NCBI RefSeq assembly: GCF_030384665.1
Contig: NC_083677.1
Span: 806,001-870,000 of the forward strand
From: Lodderomyces elongisporus
Lineage: Eukaryota; Ascomycota; Pichiomycetes; Serinales; Debaryomycetaceae
DNA length: 64,000 nt
Direction: 5' to 3'
Of this stretch, positions 54,283 to 63,521 are shown piece after piece; within the stretch, counting starts at the first letter, position 1; the number at the start of each line of letters is the position of its first letter. Below the pieces are notes generated by a model. The model did no database searches, had not been told where the DNA came from, and worked only from the letters and a program-made list of their open reading frames with translations. Both the position numbers and the translations under genes were made by a program.

Positions 54283-54864
54283 ATGCAATACTCAACTGTC
54301 GCCGTCTTAGCTGCTATTGCAGGTTCAGCTCTTGGCTCTTACAACACCACTTCAACTGCTACTGATATCCATACTACTGTTATCACCATTACTTCTTGTG
54401 AAGAGAACCTGTGTACTCCAATTCCAATCACTACTGGTTTGACCACTGTTACCTCAGACCAAACTTTCTATACCACTTACTGTCCATTGCCAACCACCTC
54501 CTCCTCATGTACCGAAGAGTCAACTGTTTCCAAATTGTCAAGCACCACCATCACCATCACTTCATGTGAGGAAGACAAGTGTACTCCAGTTCCAATTACT
54601 ACTGGTTTGACCACCGTCACTGAAGGTAAAACCACCTACACCACCTACTGCCCATTGCCAAGCACCACCACCACCAACAAAGTCCACCCAACTTCATCAC
54701 CATCCAGTGTTGACGATACTTCAAAGACCTCAGTTGCGCCATACTCTTCTTCAAGCACTGGCTCAGCAGAACCTTCTTCCGCCACTATCCCAGTTGTTGA
54801 TGGTGCAGCAGCCAATGCTATTCCAATTATTGGTGGTTTGCTTGCATTGGGTGCTTTCATCTAA
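54283..54864 (+). CDS. PGA59/PGA62-like GPI-anchored cell-wall protein
   Basis: This 193-aa Ser/Thr-rich secreted protein has a signal peptide (MQYSTVAVLAAIAGSALGSY). Two copies of a unit with the pattern TTVITITSCEENLCTPIP...TTGLTTVT...YTTYCPLP follow (residues about 28-70 and 86-126), each with three Cys. A Ser/Thr/Pro stalk and a hydrophobic GPI tail (AANAIPIIGGLLALGAFI) complete it. This is the organisation of Candida albicans Pga59 and Pga62, small abundant wall mannoproteins that contribute to wall integrity. Codon use is strongly biased to acc, gtc, aag and ttg, unlike its neighbours, so expression is probably high. A close paralogue begins at 63674 in the same orientation. The pair may be PGA59 and PGA62; I do not assign which is which. 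Confidence 0.88.
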   Translation: MQYSTVAVLAAIAGSALGSYNTTSTATDIHTTVITITSCEENLCTPIPITTGLTTVTSDQTFYTTYCPLPTTSSSCTEESTVSKLSSTTITITSCEEDKCTPVPITTGLTTVTEGKTTYTTYCPLPSTTTTNKVHPTSSPSSVDDTSKTSVAPYSSSSTGSAEPSSATIPVVDGAAANAIPIIGGLLALGAFI

Positions 54865-55780
54865 GTCGATTCCTATATCTTTATGTTTTTTCTTTTTTCT
54901 TTTATGAGGCACAACCACGATAAAGCAACATGAAGAAGTTTAAAAAAATTTGAAATAAAAAGACTTGAATAAAGAAGAATGAAGAAGGAATATGTATAAA
55001 CATGTTCTGTGGGAAATTGATGGCAATGCAAATGCCAATCCCTGGGAGATGATATACTGTATTCGCAATGCTTTTTAAACTTTTAAACGTTTTCTTTCTT
55101 TCTTTTTTTTTTTTTAATTTTTGGAGACACCTCGCTGGTTGGAGACTGATAAAATAAAAGGAAACTGTTTCGACTACTTTGACTACTTTGTCACACCCTC
55201 CCCTCCAACTTTTTTTTTACTATTATTACTAATAATTCAACAAATTTCGATCGATCGTCATAATATCAATATATTGTTTTATTTTTATTTTTATTTTCTT
55301 ATCATTTTACTTTTACTTTTCGATATAACTTTTACTTTTACTTTTCGATTCACTTTTTCGTTTTCCAAAGCGTTTCAGTCTAACTTTAAATTCAAACACT
55401 GTTATTTTTTTTTTCTTTTGTTTTTCATTCAAAGTGTGGTGAGCTTTAAAGTCTATTACAAACTTAAGCTTTATTTAGTTTGTATCTAAACTTTTCAATA
55501 TAATCTTTCTAATCTTTTATTTAACTTTATCCTTCCTTTCTTTCTTCGTTCTTTCTATTTTTTTGTTTTTGCAACCATTATTTGAGTGCTTTTCTAAACT
55601 ATATGGATTTACACTATAGATGTTTGCAACCTGATTACCACTGCAATTTGAACCATACACACACTTATTTATATAAAGTTACACAAAGGTACATAAACAC
55701 TTTTGCACACGCACACGCACAGGCACAGGCAAACCCATCCCTCCACCCTTCACTCTATCCAAGTTTCTCCGCTCCGCTTT
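54865..55780. other. Spacer between the first PGA gene and the LTR element
   Basis: This T-rich, C/T-rich sequence of 916 bases has ttttactttt-type repeats (55305-55345) and a cacacgcacacgcacaggcac stretch (55706-55728). It ends in the target sequence ctccg. No gene was seen. Confidence 0.6.
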
Positions 55781-55785
55781 CTCCG
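55781..55785 (+). repeat. Target-site duplication, left (CTCCG)
   Basis: The five bases directly before the left LTR are repeated directly after the right LTR (60817-60821), as made by integrase-mediated insertion. Confidence 0.95.
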
Positions 55786-56239
55786 TGTCACAGTGCGACA
55801 CACACTGGACGCTCTGTGCCCTCGTTTCCGCTAAGTGAATATTTGGAAAATATTGCACGACATAGGAAACTTGAAACTTCAAACAAGATGAGTTTATATA
55901 AATAGGAACGAGAAGTGGTAAAATTAACTTATCACTATTATATAGAAATATCGGTAAAATATAGATTTTATACGGTCAACTACATTGAACACAAATCACT
56001 AGGTGAACGTGCAGAGTGTATACTCTCACGATTCTCCTTACTAGTGACTTTGTATGAGACAATTTACTCTCTTAACTTATGAGCATTGAGACCTTTATAG
56101 GTGCGATCATTGACAATTACACTTAGTTGGAATATAGCCTATCAAGTCACGAACTCAAACCGCTGGTATCGGTGAGCTACCAGCTCAAACCGATGCTCAG
56201 CAGTCGTACACTTGTTACTTGTGACAGTGCTATGCGACA
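55786..56239 (+). repeat. Left LTR (454 bp)
   Basis: It starts TGTCACAGTGCGACA and ends GTGCTATGCGACA. Base-by-base reading shows no difference from the right LTR. A TATA box TATATAAATA lies at 55895-55904. Three overlapping inverted repeats near the 3' end (56163-56194) could form alternative hairpins. Confidence 0.97.
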
Positions 56240-57037
56240 TAATGGCGACCAGAGTGAGGACCTCAAATCCTTGCAAATCATGTTGTTTGAATGATTTGAT
56301 ATGGTTACCTAATATTTCAAGTAATTGATACATTGGTTGAGGCTACTGTTAAGCAGTATTGTCGACCAGGATATTGAATGATCATGACATTTCAATACCT
56401 TGGCATTTCAACATTTGGTCAATATCATTTATGAGAAGGACCTGTGGAAGAGTAAATCTCCTATCCACGAATTAATAGCTTCACTATTGTGAACTACAGT
56501 TTAAAGGAGGAGCTACTCCTCATTGGAGAACTATGCGAGTTTAGTCCAATGGAACATAATGCATCGTAGTCATCGGGACGTATCCGAGACTACACCAGAA
56601 AATATCAAATAGCGTATACTGTCAACACTTTATGATGGAATATTCACCCATCAGTTGACAAAGGGCGAAGGTTGTAGACGTTAGACAGAGTGCAACTATA
56701 GACCGAATAGAGTCGTGTCTGCTGACTTGGCTATAGTTTGAAGGCTGTACGTGTGATAGGCATGGCGTTGAAACGAGTACCGAAGATTGCACGGGTATAG
56801 GTGGCTACCCTCAATTGGTGCAAAGATCGAGGAAAGTATTTTTAGGATAATGACCACATCCCTAATTTGGGTTTATATCATTTTTTTAAAAAAGACTTAT
56901 TACATTCTAGAAGGTAAATAAGCACCGTTAAAGCAGCGTTTAAGAAATCATCATTACTGTCTACGGACTCATCTGAGTATGATGGTAGCAGACTAAACAA
57001 ACTACACGGGTTATCGGTGAGGTAGAATTACACCAGA
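56240..57037 (+). other. Hairpin-dense upstream leader of the element
   Basis: No ORF is present. Perfect stems can be read at 56507-56521 (6 bp), 56521-56551 (7 bp), 56566-56593 (6+4 bp with a one-base bulge), 56620-56660 (7+5 bp nested), 56694-56738 (8 bp) and 56793-56810 (5 bp). Their nearly back-to-back order suggests a folded RNA leader, for example for packaging, dimerisation or translation control. Confidence 0.6.
56243..56260 (+). other. Candidate primer-binding site
   Basis: Three bases after the LTR the sequence reads TGGCGACCAGAGTGAGGA. The complement ends GGTCGCCA, as expected for the 3' end of a tRNA with discriminator G plus CCA. It resembles the 3' end of yeast tRNA-Asn (15 of 18 by memory of the S. 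cerevisiae sequence) or a tRNA-Ser, and not initiator tRNA-Met. The location is standard; the tRNA assignment is tentative. Confidence 0.55.
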
Positions 57038-57537
57038 TAAAAACGGCGGAGATGGTAACTACCGAGGGAAAGACTAAATTGCATCTCGCAAGAAAGACTA
57101 TATAGCATCTTGAGAGAAAGACAGAATTGCATCCCGAAAGAAGCAACCAATTATTATTATGAAACTACAGTGTTTCAATAGGTCGTTCAATCATCACTTT
57201 ATTAGAGATACTGACTTAGCGCCTGCTATATAGGAGGAGTCAAATCCGAGGCACTCATTTATTGTCGACAAAATTTTTAAGATGAGGCCAGGATACACGA
57301 CTATGCGCTGGTGAAAAATTTTCACCCTACTCAACAAAAATTGTTGTCCACGACCTCTTACTCGCGTGACGAGAACTATAAGTATTCCCGAGATTGATTG
57401 AACGAAACCCTTGATAATTTGGAACAAAGGGTTTATCTACCATAAAAACATTTCACCAAAAAGTTTAACACCAAGTATATCACATATTACATTCAAGCAA
57501 AATATTATTCCAAAAACTTGAAAAACTTCTACTACAA
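57038..57537 (+). repeat. Leader copy A (upstream of gag)
   Basis: This half-kilobase is a diverged homologue of 58939-59400. Shared anchors in the same order are acggcggaga, the GAAAC...GTGTTTC hairpin, cgttcaat, ctgactt, gtcgac, ggtgaaaa hairpins, and the terminal AAACCCTT...AAGGGTTT hairpin (57405-57434) whose loop ATAATTTGGAAC is shared. It ends at the gag ATG. It also holds three 24-bp repeats (57069-57140) absent from copy B. Confidence 0.85.
57069..57140 (+). repeat. Three tandem 24-bp repeats in leader A
   Basis: Units begin at 57069, 57093 and 57117. Each starts aaagac and contains gcatc before a g/a-rich end. Period is exactly 24 and copies are diverged. They interrupt the segment that is continuous in leader B. 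Confidence 0.85.
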
Positions 57538-58764
57538 ATGTCATCTTCAACAAAAGATTCTAAGACCTCTAATCCTACTCCAAGGAGTATCAACCCTGGT
57601 CCAAGTAAACCAGACCTTGCTGGTGTCGACTCATCTTCAATTTCCGGGCAGTCTATTTCTACCTCGGGAAGAGCCGATATGAGCGAAGGTGAAGATGAAT
57701 CTCCTGGTTTGAAAAGGACAGAAGCTCCTCAAATAAATCAGGTTGAGATTAACGAGATCTTAGACTTGAAATCTGAGATGATGATGATGCAAGAGCAGAT
57801 GAAACAAATGACTGCTATGTTTAAAGCCGCTATGATTCAAACAGTCCCGCAACTTAGCACTCCTGTACCAGCTAGGAACGATGAGGCTAACAAGGCCCAG
57901 ATTTCGGATGATAACAACAGCATAACCCTGCCAACTGACGTGCAAATGAAAGTTCATCCGGAAGAACACACATTTTCACCAGGACGTAACTTCCCTACCT
58001 CGAGGCCACACTCACTCGCTTCACCCTTGACTCACCAATCCCGTCAAAGTGGTACTCCTAGTGCTTATGGATCTGATAGATCTGTTGCATCTTACGATGG
58101 TATCCTTTACCATGGAGAAGTAGTCCATAGCGGATTCTGGGTTGAAGGCCATGAAGAAGCTTGTCAAATCATAAACGAGGCAAGACAGAGGTACCCTCAT
58201 GGGGAAGACGTCAGGGTAATTCCATACATTCGAGTCCCAGACATAGCTGTCGAAAAGGCATTCATGGCGTACTACGACAAACTCCTTGCCAAACAAGGGA
58301 GAACTCAAAATGACAATATGGCACTCGGTCAGTATGACATTGCAAAACGTGTCCCTTTGAAGTTCTCCGATGAGGAAGGTTTCATGTTCTGGTTAAAGTC
58401 GGTTTTGTGGCACAAACACACCTACGGTGTTCCTGATAAGCTCATCATTAATGAGTTAAGGAACGGAGCTAATTTGACGAAGTCAGAGTCGTTGAAGGAC
58501 ATGATTGAGATGTCATGTAAGAGTGAGGGCCCCTTTGAACAACCGGTGGTTGATTACTTACCTATCTTGGGCAATGGGGGCACTCCTCCAGAAACGAACC
58601 AAGTTACTGATGTTATGACTGCTATCCATGATGCTTTGAAAAAGAAACATAATCCTAGAGTGAAAATGACCATTATTGGTATTGCTGTCAAAAAGTATTT
58701 GAGGATCACCAATACATCTCACCTAGCACAGAAAACGACGGAAAAGGTAGCTGCCGTGGGATGA
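57538..58764 (+). CDS. Gag-like protein of the LTR element
   Basis: This 408-aa protein is the only long frame in the element. The N-terminal third is disordered and Ser/Thr/Pro-rich. A short Met/Glu-rich coiled-coil stretch (residues about 75-100, EILDLKSEMMMMQEQMKQM) follows, then a polar linker, and from about residue 175 a compact, mostly helical region with aromatic and hydrophobic spacing (GFWVEGHEEACQIINEARQR; KFSDEEGFMFWLKSVLWHKH). There is no CCHC zinc knuckle and no protease. Position, size and lack of other function make it the capsid gene; no specific family is recognised. The last twelve codons and the TGA lie inside the first 105-bp repeat. Codon use is less biased than in the flanking wall-protein genes. 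Confidence 0.75.
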   Translation: MSSSTKDSKTSNPTPRSINPGPSKPDLAGVDSSSISGQSISTSGRADMSEGEDESPGLKRTEAPQINQVEINEILDLKSEMMMMQEQMKQMTAMFKAAMIQTVPQLSTPVPARNDEANKAQISDDNNSITLPTDVQMKVHPEEHTFSPGRNFPTSRPHSLASPLTHQSRQSGTPSAYGSDRSVASYDGILYHGEVVHSGFWVEGHEEACQIINEARQRYPHGEDVRVIPYIRVPDIAVEKAFMAYYDKLLAKQGRTQNDNMALGQYDIAKRVPLKFSDEEGFMFWLKSVLWHKHTYGVPDKLIINELRNGANLTKSESLKDMIEMSCKSEGPFEQPVVDYLPILGNGGTPPETNQVTDVMTAIHDALKKKHNPRVKMTIIGIAVKKYLRITNTSHLAQKTTEKVAAVG

Positions 58765-59022
58765 AGTTCCCGAAAGGATTTAACCAACTAATTTCATGAA
58801 ACCTCAGTGTTTCGGGTGAGAAGATACACCTTTCAGAAAACGACGGAAAAGGTAGCTGCCGTGGGACGAAGGTCCCGAAAGGATTTAACCAACTAATTTT
58901 ATGAAACCTCAGTGTTTCGGGTGAGAAGATACACCTTTCAAAAACGACGGAGAAGGTAGCTGCCGTGGGACGAAAATCCCGAAAGGATTTAACCAACTAA
59001 TTTTTTGAAACCTCAGTGTTTC
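58729..59022 (+). repeat. 105-bp module in about 2.8 tandem copies at the gag stop
   Basis: Units begin at 58729, 58834 and 58939. The third is one base shorter at its start and runs on into leader B. Each carries a GGGA...TCCC hairpin with a GAA-containing loop (58758-58771, 58863-58876, 58967-58980) and a GAAAC...GTTTC hairpin. The gag TGA in unit 1 corresponds to CGA in units 2 and 3. TAA closes the same frame 30 bases later in every unit. Confidence 0.95.
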
Positions 59023-59400
59023 TACAGGACGTTCAATTATTAGAGTATTGGAGATGCTGACTTTCCGTTTTTAGTAGTAGGGGAGTTTTTAACCGAAGTC
59101 TTGATATTTCGTCGACGAATTCCGAACAAACAGACCCAGGCGCGCGGCTAGTTGATGGTGAAAAGCTTTTTACTTCACCCAATGTATTGTCGACGTCGAC
59201 TCGTAACCCACACGGCGCGAAAGATAATTATATCCCAACAATAATTGAACAAAACCCTTAATAATTTGGAACGAAGGGTTTTCCTAGCATTTATCCTTTC
59301 ACCAATTAAAATCCCAAATATAACATCATTATTGCATCAAAGTCCAGAATCACGCTTGAAGAAAGTGACAAGAGACGAGTGACAAACAACGAAGGATTGA
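58939..59400 (+). repeat. Leader copy B (downstream of gag)
   Basis: This is the diverged second copy of the 57038-57537 leader. It contains the conserved terminal hairpin with a 9-bp stem AAAACCCTT/AAGGGTTTT (59252-59283), a GGTGAA/TTCACC hairpin (59157-59179) and a 12-bp palindrome GTCGACGTCGAC (59189-59200). It precedes the second open region as copy A precedes gag. Confidence 0.85.
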
Positions 59401-59710
59401 ATTGATCACAGTTGATGACGTTCATGTATATTTGGTGTACGCAGCCAATACCCGATCCGCAAAGAAGTTAGTGAAGGATTGGGCTTCAAAAAATACCCCT
59501 GTCCCCAGTGTGTTAAAATCTACTCGAAATAAATTGAGAGCTGACAAGGTGAAGCAGCTACTCAATGAAGTAGTCAGACAGCGACGGGAGACTGAAGTAA
59601 TGCGTCGCGAAAGCGCACCTCGTCCTGACATAGATCAAACTATGCAGGATTCTCGACGAGACTTAGAGTCTAAGTCTCTGTCAACCGGGGATCATTCTCC
59701 AAACCCTTGA
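59369..59710 (+). pseudogene. ORF2 remnant of the element, no ATG start
   Basis: 113 codons are open between a TGA (59366-59368) and a TGA (59708-59710), with no ATG before the last third. The product is basic and helical (RSAKKLVKDWASKN; NKLRADKVKQLLNEVVRQRR) and not recognised. It overlaps the next frame by 44 bases in a +1 register. Confidence 0.45.
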
Positions 59711-60011
59711 CTCGCATTTACCATTCCTGGAACTCCAGTTTCCCAAGGAAAGCATGGAAGTAGATTTGGATTACGAATACGAAGAGCCTGACGCATCTGA
59801 TGCTAGGTTCGATCCCTCTGCACTGGCAATGAACAAGGAATTAGAAAACCTAGCCATGGAGGATGTCGTAAATCCAGATGAAGAACATAAGTCATTCTTA
59901 TCCGGAGGCGAAGGAAATAGAAATGAACCTGTTCCTACATCACATGAGAGTGGCAATATGCAGAGTCAAATATTAGAAATTAGAAAAGCATATTTATGCG
60001 AACGATCCTGA
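59667..60011 (+). pseudogene. ORF3 remnant of the element, acidic
   Basis: 115 codons are open in the frame +1 to ORF2. An ATG at 59754 would give 85 aa. Composition is acidic (MEVDLDYEYEEPDASDARF). No domain was recognised. It ends where the integrase-like frame, again +1, takes over. Confidence 0.4.
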
Positions 60012-60228
60012 CACGAACGATTCAACGCAGGACGTAGATTTAGCATTGTGTGTGGACCATACTACAGTACGCGAACGTATTGGGCTCACACCGCAATATT
60101 TGGTTTTTGGATTTGAAGGTATTCATTTGTTACAAACGTTGATGAGAACATTTCCCTTATTATTCGATAGAATTTCAGGAAATTGTCGAAACCTTTTGTT
60201 GCCGCTCCGCTCATCATTTAATAGGTAA
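59977..60228 (+). pseudogene. Ty3/gypsy integrase-like remnant
   Basis: 84 codons without a start contain 'DLALCVDHTTVRERIGLTP' and then 'QYLVFGFEGIHLLQ'. Gypsy integrases have 'ALWADRTTVRRSTGYTPFxLVYGxExVLPIE' at the end of the catalytic core, and the order and spacing match. The DDE core and everything before it are missing. It shows that the element descends from a Ty3/gypsy element that lost most of pol. Confidence 0.65.
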
Positions 60229-60349
60229 GTTTTTGCTTTGCAGGGGGGGAGGCCACAACGGTTATCATCATATTGCACAGTTATTTTACCTCAAATCAAT
60301 ATTTTTCCAAAGTACAACTGAAATTAGGCCGTATCTTTCATCTGACTTT

Positions 60350-60362
60350 GAAGGGGGGAAGA
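60350..60362 (+). other. Polypurine tract
   Basis: The purine-only run gaaggggggaaga ends exactly at the base before the right LTR, the standard place of plus-strand priming. A similar run, aggggggagg, occurs at 60242-60251. Confidence 0.9.
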
Positions 60363-60816
60363 TGTCACAGTGCGACACACACTGGACGCTCTGTGCCCTC
60401 GTTTCCGCTAAGTGAATATTTGGAAAATATTGCACGACATAGGAAACTTGAAACTTCAAACAAGATGAGTTTATATAAATAGGAACGAGAAGTGGTAAAA
60501 TTAACTTATCACTATTATATAGAAATATCGGTAAAATATAGATTTTATACGGTCAACTACATTGAACACAAATCACTAGGTGAACGTGCAGAGTGTATAC
60601 TCTCACGATTCTCCTTACTAGTGACTTTGTATGAGACAATTTACTCTCTTAACTTATGAGCATTGAGACCTTTATAGGTGCGATCATTGACAATTACACT
60701 TAGTTGGAATATAGCCTATCAAGTCACGAACTCAAACCGCTGGTATCGGTGAGCTACCAGCTCAAACCGATGCTCAGCAGTCGTACACTTGTTACTTGTG
60801 ACAGTGCTATGCGACA
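60363..60816 (+). repeat. Right LTR (454 bp)
   Basis: It is identical to 55786-56239. It is followed by the second CTCCG duplication. The corresponding TATA box is at 60472-60481. Confidence 0.97.
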
Positions 60817-60821
60817 CTCCG
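60817..60821 (+). repeat. Target-site duplication, right (CTCCG)
   Basis: It matches 55781-55785 and continues into the T-rich sequence that originally followed the left flank. Confidence 0.95.
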
Positions 60822-62700
60822 TCTTTTTTTTTTTAATTTTTTTTTTTTCAAATTTCCCTTTTCAAAATTTGTGTTGGAAATATAGGCTGTTATACTCTAG
60901 TTCTCACAAACTATGTTTATAAATCTCGCATGGTTATACTTTAATAAACAAACACAGAGACAGAGACACAACCACAGCAAGAGTATGGTGAAGAAACAGC
61001 ACCAGGGGTTGAATATTTTTTATTTCACATTCTGTGTTTTTGTTCTGTGTTTTTGTTGAAGTTGTCAAAATAATTGTGTGTGTTTTTTTTTTTATTTCTA
61101 ATTCTTTTTTGTACTTGCTAATCTCAATCTGGCAAAGCCATGGCCATAAAAAGGAAAAGTCCATTTCTCTCTCACTCTCACCCCCTTTCCCTTTCCTCAA
61201 TCTCCAATCTGTGATATCAATTGCTTGGTAAGGAACTTTGTCAAATATTGGCAACAGAGATGCAGAGATGCACATGTGCAGCACAACTGAGAGAGAAAAA
61301 ACAACACACATATACATAAACATATACACACATATACCCCATTTGGTATTTGTTTTCCTCTATTTCGTTGCAATTGTTTAGGTTTTTCTTTCTTTCTGTT
61401 CTTTTTATATTCTTTTCTCCTCTTTCTTGTTGTTGTTCCTAATCAGTTCATAATTTCTCTTGAGTGAGATATGGTTAGTTGTAGTAAGAGTTTGTTTTTT
61501 AGTTTTTTTTTTTATTAAATTTAAAGAAAACTAAAAAAAGAGAAATTGTGATTGTTTACGAGCTGATCCTGGTAGTAGTAGTAGTAGTAGTACGATAACA
61601 ATTCATATTGTGACGAAGGCTTCCAAGGCGACATGGTGCGACGACGGCATGACGAAGCGAGGGATGACGAGGCGAGAGTCAGACAGAGACAAGGTGGTTG
61701 AAGTTTGAGAACAAGAGGTTTTATTTGATTCGTAGTAATTGTCCTGCTACCTGCCTCCCTGCCTCCCTCGTACGTTGGTAGCACCACATAATACCACATA
61801 TAAAGGTGAGGTGGCGGGTACCTGCAGGGGTAGCACACAAGCAAAGTCCTTTTATTTGTACTCTAGGTTTTGGCAATACAAGAAAAGCTATATCTTTCTT
61901 TTTTTTTTTTCCTTATGAAAGCTGTAACTTGGTTCATCCTTTTTTTTTTATTTTTTTTCATTTTCAGTTACCATGTCAATGTCAACAAAAAAAACAGAGT
62001 TACTGAAATTTACTGTCAAAAGTTGAATCAATTTCCTCTTCTTTATTTTCTGTTTTGTTTTCTGTTTTGTTTTGTTTTCTATATTTAGCTCTACAATGTG
62101 AAGTACAAAAGTAGGAGAATGCAAACAACAGAACAAAACTAAAGAAAAAGAGTTGAGTGGAGTGGAGGTGTATCTGTGTATCTGTGTTTGTGTTGAAAAA
62201 AACATAGGGGACGTTTGGGGTAGGCAGACACAGAAGGTGAAATCGTGTTTTCGTGTTGTTCACCAAAATGAAAACAAAAAAAAAAAAACAGGATTTCTTT
62301 ACCATCATCATTACTAATTGAGACTCACGACTAACACAAACACCAGCTGTTTTCCTCGTTACATAAAGTAGAATGACCTTGTTGTGTGGTTTTTGGTATA
62401 CACACACATAGACAGACACCAGCAGTTGTAGATGAATATCGTGCGGAATATACAAAAAAAAAAAAAGAAACGACAAAAAAAATGAAGGGCAAGAAGGAGG
62501 GATTCCGACATGGGCTTGTGAATGACACTTGTATAAACTCCAACACACAGACAAACACAAATACACACACACTATTGAGTAAGAACTCATTTACCAAAGT
62601 GCACCTTTTTTTCTTTACTTTTTTACTTTTTTACTCTTTTTCTATTTTGTGCATGGCGTGTTGATCTCTTGGACGAATAAAGGGCTCTTCCTTTCTTTGA

Positions 62701-62717
62701 GGGGGGAGGGGTGGGGG
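62701..62717 (+). other. G-quadruplex-like run
   Basis: Runs of 6, 4 and 5 G are separated by single bases, about 960 bases upstream of the second PGA gene. This pattern can fold as a quadruplex if the six-base run contributes two tracts of G2. Confidence 0.4.
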
Positions 62718-63521
62718 CTTAGCTTCTAAATATAAACCCACTTTCTTTTTATAAATCTACTATATATATACACACATTCAATAAGCTCTGTTTTGCGTTT
62801 ATGCATCTATGAAATTTGTTCATGCGCAAATTTGTTTTCTTTTTTTTCTTTTCTTTTTCTCTTTTCATAAACACTACGAATCTCACCCGATTGCGTGAGA
62901 GAAAAAAAGAAAAGAGGGCCAAAAAAAAAGGGGGAGGGGAGAGAGAAACTCACAACTAGTAGCTTACTAACTAAGCAGTAGTCGTACTACTACTACTACT
63001 ACTATTATTATTATTATCCTATGTACTTCTACTTCGCTTCAATTAATTAATAAGTCACGAGCCCCAACATTCTCTTCTCTTGTACTTGTACTTGTACTTG
63101 TAGTTGCTGCTGCTGCTGCTGCTGCTTTTGCTTTTGTTTTTGTTTTCTTTTTATTTGCATTTTAGTCTCTCTTACATTGATTGCTGCCAATACGTATTTA
63201 TTTATTTATTTATTTTTTATTTTTATTTTTTATTTTTTTTGCAATTTGCAATTTGCAATTTGTTCGGATTTAGAAGAGGACATGTGAGATTTTTGTTTTT
63301 TCTTTTTTTTTTCTTTTTTTATTTATTTATTTTGCCGTACAAAAACAGAATAATTAAATAGAAAAAAAGAAAAGAAAAGAGTAAATGCCATATAAAACAT
63401 TTGACAAAAAAGGTAGTGGAAGGACAAGTAAAAGCCATGCAAGACAAGACAGGACAAGTAGAACTGAGATTTACTGAAATTAAGTCAATCAACACTTTAT
63501 ATTTTGCCACTTGAAGAACAT

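Larger units (their letters stand above)
55786..60816 (+). mobile_element. Complete 5031-bp LTR retroelement, gag-only (non-autonomous)
   Basis: The bounds are fixed by two identical 454-bp LTRs with TG...CA ends and a CTCCG target duplication on both sides. Inside, in order, are a primer-binding-site candidate, a structured leader of about 1.3 kb, a 408-codon gag-like ORF, a second diverged copy of the leader, short broken frames, a remnant like the C-terminal part of a Ty3/gypsy integrase, and a polypurine tract. No reverse transcriptase, RNase H or protease motif can be found in any frame. With identical LTRs and an intact TSD the insertion is recent, so proteins must have been supplied in trans. 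It resembles the plant TR-GAG or LARD type of element in concept. Its sense strand matches the direction of both flanking wall-protein genes. Confidence 0.96.

Noticed and set aside
57038..59400. Self-cleaving hammerhead-type ribozyme in the repeat modules
   Set aside because: The modules have GAAA and small stems, but the CTGANGA core in the right order and spacing was not found.
59806..59822. tRNA-like T-arm sequence (ggttcgatccc)
   Set aside because: Only three of the five stem pairs form, no A box or acceptor stem is found at the right distance, and it lies inside the open frame of ORF3.
62000..62590. Minus-strand 196-codon ORF in the right spacer
   Set aside because: It is long, but Phe/Cys/Val-rich and built from CA/GT and T runs. 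Two other frames in the same stretch look alike, so it is not called a gene.
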